Counted from the stretch's first letter, positions 39,616 through 48,325 are shown. The stretch is DNA of 64,000 nt from Mycobacterium sp. (GCA_003987775.1 RXJD01000101.1:1-64000); one strand, 5' to 3'. The notes: generated by a model not told the origin, from the letters alone. A program made the numbers and translations.

Positions 39616-40449
39616 GTGCAGCTTTCATTCACCGACCGGACGTATCTGGTCACCGGCGGCGGCAGCGGTATCGGCAAGGCGGTGGCGACCGGCCTGGTGG
39701 ACGGCGGGGCATCGGTCATGATCGTCGGCCGCAACGCGGACCGGCTGGCCTCGGCCGTCGCCGAAATCGAGGGTCTGCAACTGCCCGGATCCATTCGCTA
39801 CGAACCGGCCGACGTCACCAACGAAGACGAGGTCGCCCGGGTGGTGGATGCCGCGACGGCGTGGCACGGCCGGTTGTTCGGAGCCGTGCACAGTGCCGGA
39901 GGCTCCCTGACCATCGGGCCGCTCACCCACACCGACTCCGAGGCCTGGCGACGCACTGTCGACCTCAACGTCAACGGCACCATGTACGTGCTCAAGCACG
40001 TCGCCCGGGAGCTGGTGCGCGGCGGCGGCGGGTCTTTCGTGGCGATCTCCTCGATCGCCGCCAGCAACACCCACCGCTGGTTCGGGCCGTACGGTGTCAC
40101 CAAGTCCGCCATCGATCACATGATGCGGCTGGCCGCCGACGAACTCGGGCCGTCCTGGGTGCGGGCCAACAGCATCCGTCCCGGCCTGATCCGTACCGAC
40201 CTGGTGGATGCCAGCGTCATCCAGTCTCCGGAGATCAGCGGCGACTATGCGCTGTGCACGCCGCTGCCCCGGGTGGGCGAGGTCGAGGACGTCGCCAACC
40301 TGGCCATGTTCCTGCTCAGCGATGCCGCCAGCTTCATTACCGGCCAGTGCATCAACGTCGACGGTGGCCACATGCTGCGCCGCGGCCCGGATTACTCGTC
40401 GATGATGGAGCAGATGTTCGGCGCCGAGGCGCTGCGCGGAGTGGTGTAG
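39616..40449 (+). CDS. Short-chain dehydrogenase, probably KstR-controlled
   Basis: A 277-residue SDR. The cofactor motif TGGGSGIG is at residues 13-20, Ser145/146 lies in ISSIAAS, and Tyr159 and Lys163 lie in YGVTK. The C-terminal VDGGHMLRRGPDYSSMMEQM is longer than usual and probably caps the substrate pocket. The GTG start follows GAGAGGGCGG. A complete KstR-type operator lies just upstream, which points to a steroid or side-chain intermediate as substrate; this is inference. The preceding enoyl-CoA hydratase gene may belong to the same pathway. It could equally be a general 3-oxoacyl or hydroxysteroid dehydrogenase. Confidence 0.88.
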   Translation: MQLSFTDRTYLVTGGGSGIGKAVATGLVDGGASVMIVGRNADRLASAVAEIEGLQLPGSIRYEPADVTNEDEVARVVDAATAWHGRLFGAVHSAGGSLTIGPLTHTDSEAWRRTVDLNVNGTMYVLKHVARELVRGGGGSFVAISSIAASNTHRWFGPYGVTKSAIDHMMRLAADELGPSWVRANSIRPGLIRTDLVDASVIQSPEISGDYALCTPLPRVGEVEDVANLAMFLLSDAASFITGQCINVDGGHMLRRGPDYSSMMEQMFGAEALRGVV

Positions 40450-40699
40450 GGCCGCCCTAGCGGCCGATAGCTCGTCGTTATTGCGCTGCGCCGACTAATT
40501 GGCGGCGCCATTCTGGTACGTGCGTTGCACATTGCCGATAATTCGTGAAGTCTTTTGACAACACCCGGCTGTGTGTTCAAATTCTTGTTTTCCTTCCACC
40601 TCGTGGACCAGTGCGTGCTACGTTCTGCCGATCCGATTGTTATCCGTTCGATATATGCCCGTTATAGGCAAATATGTCTCGTGATCTAAGGAATTAGAC

Positions 40700-42241
40700 A
40701 TGTCATATGTGATTGTCGAACCAGAACTGCTGGCGGCCACGGCGGCCGATGTCGCCGATATCGGCTCGACGCTCAGCGCTGCCAATGCCGCCGCCGCGGC
40801 ACCGACCACCCAGTTGGCGGCGCTCGGTGTCGACGAGATATCGGCGGCGGTCAACGGGTTCCTCAACCTGCAGGCCAGGCAGTATCAGGCCATCAGCGCC
40901 CAGCTCGCGGCCACCGTCAACGCCCGGATCGTGCAGGCGCTGAACGCGGGCGCGCAATGGTATGCCGGCACCGAAGCGGCCATCGCAGGCTCGCTGCGCA
41001 ACGCCGAGCAGCAGCTGCAGGGTGTCGTGAGCCTGTTGACGGGCCGTCCTGCCCCCACCACCCCGTCGACGTCGACACCGACCGAGCCCACCACGCCGAC
41101 GACCCCCACCACCCCGACGACCCCCACCACGCCGACCACCCCGACGACCCCGACGACGCCGACCACCCCGACCACGCCGACGACCCCGGCCGGGCTGTCC
41201 GCGACCTACACGACGGCCTCGCAATGGGACGGCGGATTCATCGGCAAGTACACGATCACCAATTCCGGTGCGACGCCGATAAACAATTGGCAGCTGCAAT
41301 TCACCATGCCCACCGGATCGTCAGTAACGAGCGCGTGGGGCGGCCAACTCGCCTCGACCGGCGCCCAGCAGTACAGCGTGACCCCGGCGAGCTACAACGG
41401 GACGATCGCGCCCGGTACCTCCGTCGAGGTCGGCTTCCAAGCCGCCCAGACCGGTGCGTACTCGCCACCGACGAATCCACTGATCAACGGCACCCCGGTC
41501 ACCACCACGCCGACGACTCCCACCACACCCACAACGCCGACCACCCCGACCACACCGCCAACCGTCCCGACCGGTGGCACCGTCATCAACACCCAATACG
41601 GATCGACGACCATCACCGGCGGCTATGTGGTGCAGAACAACGCGTGGAACAACCCGGGCGGCCAGGCGATCACGGTCAGCCCAACCGGTTTCACCATCAC
41701 CACCGAAAACGGCTCCGCCCCCACCAACGGCGCTCCGCTCGGATATCCCTCGGTCTACGCGGGCGTGCACTACGGCAACGCGTCGACGGGCACCAACATG
41801 CCCATCCAGCTGGGCCAGATCAACTCCGCAACGACCAGCATCGACTACAACTATGTGCCGACCGGCACCTGGAACGCGTCCTACGACATCTGGCTGGACT
41901 CCACGTACACCACCACCGGGGTCAACGACCAGGAGATCATGATCTGGTTCAACCACCAGGGCCCCATTCAGCCGGTGGGCGCGCCGGTCGGCACCACCAC
42001 GATCAACGGGAAGACCTTCACGGTGTGGGACGGCAGCAACGGGCAGAACAACGTCATGTCCTACGTCGCCAGCCAGCCCATCGAAGTGTGGACCTTCGAC
42101 GCGATGGACTTCATCGACCACACCGCCACCATGGAGCCCATCACCGATTCGTGGTACCTGACCAGCATTCAGGCCGGGTTCGAGCCGTGGAGCGGCGGCG
42201 TCGGACTGGGTGTCGACTCGTTCTCCGCGACGGTGAACTGA
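40700..42241 (+). CDS. PE-domain cellulase: PE + CBM2 + GH12
   Basis: A 513-residue fusion. Residues 1-100 are a PE domain ([20 protein letters not shown]) with the ESX-5 motif YAGTE at 88-92. A TTP-repeat linker covers about 118-163. Residues 167-252 form a CBM2-type cellulose-binding module ([19 protein letters not shown], with Trp176, 197 and 213 as likely stacking residues). A second TTP linker covers 268-287. Residues 300-513 are a GH12 endoglucanase domain, with the nucleophile Glu412 in NDQEIMIWF and the acid/base Glu495 in GFEPWSGG. Both catalytic residues are present, so activity is expected. The PE domain replaces the Sec signal peptide of ordinary cellulases, so export by a type VII system is inferred. 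It lies 250 bp from the preceding gene, alone in its unit. Confidence 0.92.
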   Translation: MSYVIVEPELLAATAADVADIGSTLSAANAAAAAPTTQLAALGVDEISAAVNGFLNLQARQYQAISAQLAATVNARIVQALNAGAQWYAGTEAAIAGSLRNAEQQLQGVVSLLTGRPAPTTPSTSTPTEPTTPTTPTTPTTPTTPTTPTTPTTPTTPTTPTTPAGLSATYTTASQWDGGFIGKYTITNSGATPINNWQLQFTMPTGSSVTSAWGGQLASTGAQQYSVTPASYNGTIAPGTSVEVGFQAAQTGAYSPPTNPLINGTPVTTTPTTPTTPTTPTTPTTPPTVPTGGTVINTQYGSTTITGGYVVQNNAWNNPGGQAITVSPTGFTITTENGSAPTNGAPLGYPSVYAGVHYGNASTGTNMPIQLGQINSATTSIDYNYVPTGTWNASYDIWLDSTYTTTGVNDQEIMIWFNHQGPIQPVGAPVGTTTINGKTFTVWDGSNGQNNVMSYVASQPIEVWTFDAMDFIDHTATMEPITDSWYLTSIQAGFEPWSGGVGLGVDSFSATVN

Positions 42242-42263
42242 GGCTCCGCGTTACGCTTCCGGC

Positions 42264-43049
42264 ATGAAGCGACTGGACGGTCAGCGGATCCTGGTGACCG
42301 GTGCCGGATCGGGGATTGGACAGGCCACCGCCCTGCGCCTGCTCGACGAGGGGGCCACGGTGGTGGGCGCCGACGTCGTGGTGGACGGGCTGGTCGCCAC
42401 CCGGGACCGCGCGGCGGCCTCGGCCGACCGATTCACCACCAGCGTCATCGACGTCGCCGACGAGCGTTCGGTCACTGCCGGCGTGCGCAGCGCCATCGAC
42501 ACCCTCGGCGGGCTGGACTCGCTGGTGAATGCCGCCGGCATCCTGCGCGCCGCGCACACCCACCAGACCAGCCTGGAACTGTGGAACAGCATCGTCACCG
42601 TCAACCTGACCGGCACCTTCCTGATGGTCCGCGAAGCGTTACCGGCCCTGCTGGACAACGCGCGCAGCACCGTCGTGAACTTCAGCTCCACCTCGGCGAG
42701 CTTCGCGCACCCGTACATGGCCGCCTACGCCGCCAGCAAAGGCGGGGTCCAGGCGTTCACCCACTCGCTGGCCCTGGAATACGCCGCCGCCGGACTCCGC
42801 GCGGTCTGTGTGGCTCCGGGCAGCATCAAGTCCGGTATCACCGACGCCACCGGCGGATACATCCCGAAAGACGCCAACTGGTCGCTGTTCAGCCGCTTGA
42901 TGCCAATCCTGCCCACCACGGAGAAATCCAGCGGCGCCGGCATGGCGGACCCGTCGGTGATCGCTGGCGTGATCGCGATGCTGGTGTCCGAGGACGGCAG
43001 GTTCATCACCGGCACCGAGATCCGTATCGACGGCGGCACCCACGCCTGA
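42264..43049 (+). CDS. Short-chain dehydrogenase
   Basis: A 261-residue classical SDR. TGAGSGIG is at residues 12-19, NAAG at 89-92, Ser141/142 in FSSTSA, and catalytic Tyr155 and Lys159 in YAASK. The C-terminal motif is GTEIRIDGGTHA. VGADVVVDG at the end of strand 2 has Asp37, which suggests NAD preference, though this is weak evidence. It starts 22 bp after the PE-cellulase stop, so co-transcription is possible. The substrate is not indicated. In M. tuberculosis an SDR also neighbours cpsA at this place (Rv3485c), but orthology is uncertain. The end converges on cpsA with 7 bp between stops. Confidence 0.87.
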   Translation: MKRLDGQRILVTGAGSGIGQATALRLLDEGATVVGADVVVDGLVATRDRAAASADRFTTSVIDVADERSVTAGVRSAIDTLGGLDSLVNAAGILRAAHTHQTSLELWNSIVTVNLTGTFLMVREALPALLDNARSTVVNFSSTSASFAHPYMAAYAASKGGVQAFTHSLALEYAAAGLRAVCVAPGSIKSGITDATGGYIPKDANWSLFSRLMPILPTTEKSSGAGMADPSVIAGVIAMLVSEDGRFITGTEIRIDGGTHA

Positions 43050-43056
43050 CTGCGCG

Positions 43057-44646
43057 TCAGTTCACGCAGGGCACCCCGCCGCCGTCGATCGGCTTGCCTT
43101 GATCGGGCGTCGGGTAGTTGGTGAAGGTGCCGTTGTAGTAGTAGCCGTTGCTGCTCGGCTTGGTGGTGGTGGTGGTGGTGGTCGTCGTCGTGGTACTCGT
43201 CGTGCTCGTGGTGTCCGACATCTCGTCGGCGGCCGGCAGGGAGAAGTTGGTGTCCACGGTCAGCCGGATGTGCCCGGGCGCGATGGAGGAATCCGGTTGC
43301 TTGGGAGCGTCGACGCCGAGCAGGTTGGCCATGTTCTGCGCGTCGGTTTCCGCGCCCGCACCGTACTGGATGGTGGTCGTCGAGGGATCGCCCGATTCCC
43401 GGTCGCGAACTTGCCCTGCGGTGTAGCCGCGCTTCTTCAGCGCGTTGGACACCTGGGTTGCCAGGCCGCTGATGCTGCCCGCATTGACCACATCGACGAC
43501 GGTCGACGGGTTCGGCTTGGCGCTCGAGGTGTTCGGCGCCGTCGTCGGCAAATCGGCCCCGAGAGCCGCCGCGATCTCAGCCTTGATGGCGGCCGCGTCG
43601 ATGATGTTGACGTCCTGGCCGTCGATGTTGTCGTAGCGCACCACGGGCAGCGTGCGGAACTCGACGTTCCCGCCGGCCAGGTCGCCCATCCGGCGGAACA
43701 GTGCCTCATCCCAGCCGGCCGACAGCACGACGTCCTTGCGTGCGACGGCCATCAGGCTGTTGAGCCGGTCGAAGTTGGTGAAGGTGCCGGTGTCCTGCAG
43801 TTCATGCATGACCGAGGACAGGAAGGCCTGCTGTCGGTGGGTCCGGTCCAGGTCGCCGTTCTCCAGGCCGTGCCGCTGGCGGACGAAGGAGAGTGCCTGC
43901 GAGGCGTCGAGGCGCTGCCGGCCGGCCGGAAAGTCGGCGCCGGAATACGAGTCGTACACGGGGTGGTTCAGACACACCTCGACGCCGCCCAGCGTCTGGG
44001 CCAGGTCGTAGAAACCGGCCAGATTGACCTCGGCGAAGTAGTCGATCGGAACACCGGTCAGGCTGCGTACCGCGCGCAGCGTGGCGGCCCGCCCGGCTTC
44101 GCGGCCGCGTGTCTCGAGTTCGTGCTGTGAGCTCACACCCTGGTTGGCCAGCTGGTTGGCGACATACTGCTTGGTGAGCCCGTACGCCTCTTTGATCTTG
44201 ATGTGGTTGTAGCCGGGAACGCCGTTGAAGGGCACCCAGTCGTCCCGGGGGATGGAGAAGGCGACGACTTTCCCGTCGGCGCTGACGTGCACAAGAATCA
44301 GGGTGTTGGTGTTGTAGCCGCCCTGATCGGAGTCGCCGGCGTGCAGGTGCTTCAAGATCGACCAGGGCAGGTCGTTGCCCTCCTGGTCTTTGCGGGAGTC
44401 CAGCCCGATCAGCAGGATGTTCATCGTGTTGCCGGTGGACCGGGGGTCCTCGGCGGTCAAGGCCTGCGAAATGGTGATGCCGCCGAGTGCGCCGTGCGCC
44501 ACGTAATAGCCCGCGCCGGTCATGCCCAGCGCCACAATCGACACCAGCGTCATGAAGCCGCGCGACAGCCGGGTGCGCAGTTGCGAGTGCTGCCGTTTTG
44601 CACGTTGATTCTTCTGAAGGCGGTGTGCGCCGCCGGAACGCGGCAC
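43057..44646 (-). CDS. cpsA: LytR-CpsA-Psr family protein CpsA
   Basis: A 529-residue LCP-family protein. A basic cytoplasmic N-terminus is followed by a transmembrane helix (about residues 33-53), the LCP catalytic domain (about 75-265) and a LytR_C domain (about 365-455). The LCP domain contains NILLIGLDSRKDQ, IPRDDWVPFNGVPG, FAEVNLAGFYDLAQTLGGVEVCL and SFVRQRHGLENGDLDRTHRQQ. The tail has a Thr run of about a dozen residues, encoded by GGT repeats on the plus strand, and a Tyr-rich end. LCP enzymes join polyprenyl-linked glycans to peptidoglycan. M. tuberculosis CpsA (Rv3484) also helps evade phagosomal killing. The GTG start overlaps the stop of a 24-codon upstream frame. Confidence 0.92.
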   Translation of the reverse strand: MPRSGGAHRLQKNQRAKRQHSQLRTRLSRGFMTLVSIVALGMTGAGYYVAHGALGGITISQALTAEDPRSTGNTMNILLIGLDSRKDQEGNDLPWSILKHLHAGDSDQGGYNTNTLILVHVSADGKVVAFSIPRDDWVPFNGVPGYNHIKIKEAYGLTKQYVANQLANQGVSSQHELETRGREAGRAATLRAVRSLTGVPIDYFAEVNLAGFYDLAQTLGGVEVCLNHPVYDSYSGADFPAGRQRLDASQALSFVRQRHGLENGDLDRTHRQQAFLSSVMHELQDTGTFTNFDRLNSLMAVARKDVVLSAGWDEALFRRMGDLAGGNVEFRTLPVVRYDNIDGQDVNIIDAAAIKAEIAAALGADLPTTAPNTSSAKPNPSTVVDVVNAGSISGLATQVSNALKKRGYTAGQVRDRESGDPSTTTIQYGAGAETDAQNMANLLGVDAPKQPDSSIAPGHIRLTVDTNFSLPAADEMSDTTSTTSTTTTTTTTTTTKPSSNGYYYNGTFTNYPTPDQGKPIDGGGVPCVN

Positions 44647-44720
44647 TAGCGGCCCCGACCGAACACCAGCTCACCGGCCGGCACCGGGCCGGCGGTTTGC
44701 GGTGGGGTCGTTCGGCGCAT
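44646..44720 (-). CDS. Possible 24-codon leader peptide coupled to cpsA
   Basis: An ATG at 44720 opens a frame reading MRRTTPPQTAGPVPAGELVF, then GRGR, and stops at TAG. That stop overlaps the GTG used for cpsA (TAGTG). A TACTAG hexamer lies six bases upstream of the ATG, so the transcript could be leaderless and begin with this frame. Either it is a short coupled leader, or the true CpsA N-terminus starts here and a frameshift or sequence error separates the two. The composition does not decide between them. Confidence 0.4.
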   Translation of the reverse strand: MRRTTPPQTAGPVPAGELVFGRGR

Positions 44721-44914
44721 GCCGTCTAGTATGCGGTAGCTTGCTGCGAACCCCCCAACAAAAAGTTGCTGATGTGGGCAGATTCACCTGGGAGCAGCGT
44801 CCGCGCGGCCGCCGCTAAAATGTCGCTACCTGCGGTTTCGGGCTACAATCCGCCAAGCTCGGCGGGCAGAAAGAGCCGTCGGGGCACGATCTGGTCGAAA
44901 GGGTCCGTTCAGGA

Positions 44915-45583
44915 ATGGTTGCTGAGGAGGTCGACCCGGACTGGCCGCCCCCGGTGTACGACCCGTCCGACAACCTGGATACCAGCGCGCCCACGCGCAG
45001 TCGCACCGCTGTCTGGGGGGTCGTGGCGCTGGTTGCGCTGGTGTGCATGGGCGCCATGGCGGTGTTCGCGTTCGGAGGTGAGCACCGTGATCCCCGAGCG
45101 TCCAAGGCGGCACCCTCTTCGACCGCGGCACCCCCGTCGGGGCCGACGACCACCGGTGCCGGCGGTTCCACGGGGTGCGGCCCGGACGAGGCCGGCGCGC
45201 TGTCCGCGGCGCTCGGTCAGGTCCCACCGGATCGCAAGACCGGCAAGCAATGGGATCGCACACCGAAGGCCAGCAACTACAACGCGTGCGCCGATCTGTC
45301 CGCGATCGTGGTGACGGTGCAGGACGCAACCGGCAGCTCACCCGACCTGGCGTTGATGTTCCACCGCGGCGCATTCGTCGGCACCGCCACGCCCCGGGCC
45401 TACCCGTTCACCGCACTCGAGGCGCCCGCCTCCACCAACGACATCGTGGTGCTCACGTATCGGACGCAGCAGAGTTGTTCCACCTGCACCGACGGCGTTC
45501 TGACCACGGTCGGCTTCCAGTGGAAGGGCGAGAAGGTGCAGATGCTCGACTGGCCGCCCGAATCGCTGGATTCGCCTCCCTAG
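44915..45583 (+). CDS. Membrane-anchored conserved hypothetical (Rv3483c type)
   Basis: A 222-residue protein, near the 220 I recall for Rv3483c, which also neighbours cpsA. A cytoplasmic Asp/Pro-rich N-terminus (DPDWPPPVYDPSDN) is followed by one transmembrane helix (about residues 33-52). A Ser/Thr/Pro linker and an extracytoplasmic domain of about 140 residues come next. Cysteines in GCGPDEAG, YNACADLS and SCSTCTDG suggest disulfides. The ATG start follows AGGA closely. Function is unknown. It diverges from cpsA across a 194-bp gap to the leader ATG and probably heads a unit with the next gene (51 bp downstream). Confidence 0.82.
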   Translation: MVAEEVDPDWPPPVYDPSDNLDTSAPTRSRTAVWGVVALVALVCMGAMAVFAFGGEHRDPRASKAAPSSTAAPPSGPTTTGAGGSTGCGPDEAGALSAALGQVPPDRKTGKQWDRTPKASNYNACADLSAIVVTVQDATGSSPDLALMFHRGAFVGTATPRAYPFTALEAPASTNDIVVLTYRTQQSCSTCTDGVLTTVGFQWKGEKVQMLDWPPESLDSPP

Positions 45584-45634
45584 CCCTCCCGAGCCCCCGG
45601 TTTGCCCAGACCACCGATCGAATGGAGCTTGACC

Positions 45635-46351
45635 GTGCCGAATTCGCCGCCGGCATGCTGGTATGTCGATCCCGACGGTTCCGGGGGCAAGCGCTATTGG
45701 GATGGTGAGCGCTGGACGACGAGCCGGCGGCCCGATCGGCCGCCCGGGTGGCGCCGGCACTGGGACGCCCTGCCGGTCCCGCTGCGGGTCGCACTGCCCG
45801 TCGTGCTGGTCGTGGTGTTGGCCGCAGCCGGCTGGGCCCTCTGGTCCGACCAGCCCCGCGACGAGTGGGCGGCTTTGCCGAACCGGCTGAGTTGCCGGGT
45901 GGGGGAGGGCCCGAAACCGCCCGACGGCATCACCGTGTCCGGAGTCGATGTCAGGCATCCGCGGAGCAGCGTGCTGCAGCTGACGATTCACTTCGCAAAG
46001 CCGTTGCCCTCATCGCCCACGGGAACGGAGTCGACCCGGTTCGTCGGGTATGTCCTGACCTACAGCGTCGCCAATAACGGCAAGAAGTTCGCCGAACTGG
46101 GTCCCGACCAGGACACCGACGACCTGGCCATCACGAGCACGCTGGCCGCCCCGGGGGCTGACGCGCGGATCCGGCCGGACCGGGACACCAACGCCCGCAG
46201 GGTAGCGCCGGACACCGTCCAGGTCCTGCTCGATCTCACCCGTCTGGGCGTCGACAACCAGGCGGTGCACCCTGACCTCACGCTCGATGCCCAGTTCAAT
46301 ACGCCGTCCACTACGACGGTGCGCTTTGCCGCACAGGTGTGCAGCGACTGA
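45635..46351 (+). CDS. DUF2510-containing membrane protein (Rv3482c type)
   Basis: A 238-residue protein. Residues 8-31 form a DUF2510 motif (CWYVDPDGSGGKRYWDGERW), a small Trp-rich unit common in actinobacterial membrane proteins. A transmembrane helix (about residues 55-73, LPVVLVVVLAAAGWALW) and an extracytoplasmic beta-rich domain of about 160 residues follow. The GTG start is chosen over a TTG 11 codons upstream because GGAG lies at the right distance and the DUF2510 motif follows directly. Homologue and gene order correspond to Rv3482c next to Rv3483c. The function is unknown. Confidence 0.8.
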   Translation: MPNSPPACWYVDPDGSGGKRYWDGERWTTSRRPDRPPGWRRHWDALPVPLRVALPVVLVVVLAAAGWALWSDQPRDEWAALPNRLSCRVGEGPKPPDGITVSGVDVRHPRSSVLQLTIHFAKPLPSSPTGTESTRFVGYVLTYSVANNGKKFAELGPDQDTDDLAITSTLAAPGADARIRPDRDTNARRVAPDTVQVLLDLTRLGVDNQAVHPDLTLDAQFNTPSTTTVRFAAQVCSD

Positions 46352-46354
46352 GAA

Positions 46355-46744
46355 TCAGCAGTACTGATAGTCGATGTGCCAGCGGCCGTTGACGTAGTCG
46401 GCGACGAAGTGCCCGCCGAGCTGTGGATTCGCGTCGGTGATGTTTCCCGAGCCCCCGGTGTTCGGCGTGAACCCCGGCGGATCCCAGGTGACCGACTGCG
46501 GGCTGGCGGTCATGTCCGGGGTGCAACCCGCCTGCTTGGAGACATAGCCGTCGATGACCCTGCGCTCCGCGGTGGCCTGGTCGCCGCCGTCGGGCGCGGG
46601 GTCCGCGGGACACCGGGAAACCGCTGCGCAGAAGTCCTCGTGCGCGGTCACCAGGGCTACATCCGTGACCGGCACCGATGCGATGGCACCGCCGATCACC
46701 ATCGCCGACCCGACCAGTAAGGCCAGGCGCCCATGTCCTGCCAT
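46355..46744 (-). CDS. Small secreted hypothetical protein
   Basis: A 129-residue protein with an N-terminal hydrophobic segment (LALLVGSAMVIGGAIASVPV, about residues 7-26) that reads as a signal peptide or anchor. The mature part has four Cys (DFCAAVSRCP, GCTPDM and the terminal YQYC) and ends NGRWHIDYQYC. This Cys pattern and the Trp/Tyr-rich end resemble other small exported mycobacterial proteins of unknown role. Its ATG lies directly after the stop of the upstream membrane protein, and its end faces the DUF2510 gene with 3 bp between stops. No function is assigned. Confidence 0.7.
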   Translation of the reverse strand: MAGHGRLALLVGSAMVIGGAIASVPVTDVALVTAHEDFCAAVSRCPADPAPDGGDQATAERRVIDGYVSKQAGCTPDMTASPQSVTWDPPGFTPNTGGSGNITDANPQLGGHFVADYVNGRWHIDYQYC

Positions 46745-46984
46745 TCAGCGGACCCTCTCGATCTCCTCGCCGGACGTGTAATACAACGGGATATTCGAAC
46801 CAATCACACTTTCGATAAGGAATATGCCGAACGGTTCCACTTCAAAGTAATAGTGTACGTCGCCATTAGCGTCCACGGCGGTGGCGCAGGAGCGGCCCGG
46901 GGCGCCGCAGCGTTGCTTGATCGGCATTGCGAGGGCCACGATCACCAGCAGCACCGAGATTCCGATCACGATCCGCTTTGTCAT
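46745..46984 (-). CDS. Small membrane protein, operon partner of the secreted hypothetical
   Basis: A 79-residue protein with one N-terminal membrane segment (IVIGISVLLVIVALAMPI, residues 5-22). A short extracytoplasmic part follows, with two Cys (RCGAPGRSC) and a beta-like stretch (DVHYYFEVEPFGIFLIE). The stop codon abuts the start of the next gene (TGAATGG), so the two are translationally coupled. The region encoding it is lower in GC than its neighbours, which may mean recent acquisition or relaxed selection. The family is not recognised. Confidence 0.65.
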   Translation of the reverse strand: MTKRIVIGISVLLVIVALAMPIKQRCGAPGRSCATAVDANGDVHYYFEVEPFGIFLIESVIGSNIPLYYTSGEEIERVR

Positions 46985-47123
46985 CGAATCGCGAGGTTCA
47001 ACCAGGGACGCACCCCGGCAGTGTAGGCGACCGAAATTGTCGGTGCCGCCTTCGGAAAATGTTCCTCGACATGTTCTCCCCGCCTACCCCGGACAGCGAC
47101 CCGCGGCAGTAGGTTGCTCAGCT

Positions 47124-48305
47124 ATGGCCACTCCCAGCCCGGATGAAGCGGTGTCAGCACCGAACGAGTCGCACACGCGCATCGAGGTCCTGGGCAATAT
47201 CGGGCCCAACTGGTTCGCCTCGGTGATGGGCACCGGGATCGTCGCCATCGCCGGGGCGACGTTGCCGGTGCACGTGCCCGGACTGCGCGGGTTCACGACG
47301 GGCGTCTGGGTGCTGGCCGCGGCACTGCTGGTGGTGCTGATCGTTCTGGTGGGCGGCCACTGGCTGCGCAACCCGACGGTGGCGCGCACGCATGCCCGCA
47401 ATCCGCAGATGGCGCACTTCTACGGAGCCGCGCCGATGGCGTTGATGACGGTCGGCGCCGGTGCGGTGCTGGTGGGCGGGGACCTGATCGGCCGCCGCCT
47501 CGCGGTCGACCTGGACTGGGTGCTGTGGACGGCGGGCACTGCCGGCGGGTTGTTCACCGCGGTGAGCATCCCGTTCCTGATGTTCACCCAGCTGCGCGTC
47601 GAGCCAGACGCCGCGTTCGGGGGCTGGCTGATGCCGGTGGTGCCGCCGATGGTGTCGGCCGCGACGGGCGCGCTGCTGTTGCCGCACATGCCGCCGGGTA
47701 CCGGTCGCGAGACCATGCTGTACGGCTGTTACGCGATGTTCGGCTTGTCCCTGATCGCCTCGCTGAACATCATCGCAATGATCTGGAGCAGGCTGGTGCT
47801 GTACGGCACCTCTGGGTCGGCACGGGTGCCGACGTTGTGGATTGTGCTGGGTCCGCTCGGCCAATCCATCACCGCTGCAGGGCTTCTCGGGACGGCGGCG
47901 GCCACCGGTGCGGTCGATCACCAACTCGCGGGGGCGATGAACGACTTCGCCGTGATCTTCGGGGTGCCGGTGTGGGGGTTCGCGGTGCTGTGGATCGCCC
48001 TGGCCGCCTCACTGACGGTGCGCACGCTGCGGCGCGGCATGCCTTTCGCCCTGACCTGGTGGAGTCTCACCTTTCCGGTCGGCACCTTCGTCACCGGCAC
48101 GTCCCAGCTGGCCGCGCACACCCACCTGCCGGCGTTCCGGGTCGCGGGCGCCGTCGCCTACGTCGGCCTGCTGCTGACGTGGATCCTGGTCACCGCCCGC
48201 ACCACGCGCGGCAGTCTGCGCGGCAACCTGCTCACCGTCCCGCCGAGCTCGGCTCCCGTCAAAGCCCGCAAGGAAGACCCGATCTCGGGCGCTCAGTCCG
48301 TTTGA
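47124..48305 (+). CDS. TDT/SLAC1 family transporter (TehA-like)
   Basis: A 393-residue membrane protein with about ten hydrophobic helices. It opens with NIGPNWFASVMGTGIVAIAG, the first helix signature of the tellurite-resistance/dicarboxylate transporter and SLAC1 anion-channel family. Later segments such as GVPVWGFAVLWIALAA and FPVGTFVTGTSQLA fit the same fold. Family members move C4-dicarboxylates, sulfite or other anions; the substrate here is unknown. The ATG is preceded eight bases upstream by TAGGTT, a possible -10 box for a nearly leaderless transcript. It diverges from the two small minus-strand genes and is followed 20 bp later by another membrane protein gene. Confidence 0.87.
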   Translation: MATPSPDEAVSAPNESHTRIEVLGNIGPNWFASVMGTGIVAIAGATLPVHVPGLRGFTTGVWVLAAALLVVLIVLVGGHWLRNPTVARTHARNPQMAHFYGAAPMALMTVGAGAVLVGGDLIGRRLAVDLDWVLWTAGTAGGLFTAVSIPFLMFTQLRVEPDAAFGGWLMPVVPPMVSAATGALLLPHMPPGTGRETMLYGCYAMFGLSLIASLNIIAMIWSRLVLYGTSGSARVPTLWIVLGPLGQSITAAGLLGTAAATGAVDHQLAGAMNDFAVIFGVPVWGFAVLWIALAASLTVRTLRRGMPFALTWWSLTFPVGTFVTGTSQLAAHTHLPAFRVAGAVAYVGLLLTWILVTARTTRGSLRGNLLTVPPSSAPVKARKEDPISGAQSV

Positions 48306-48325
48306 CGGGTGCGCGCGCGGGTTCA

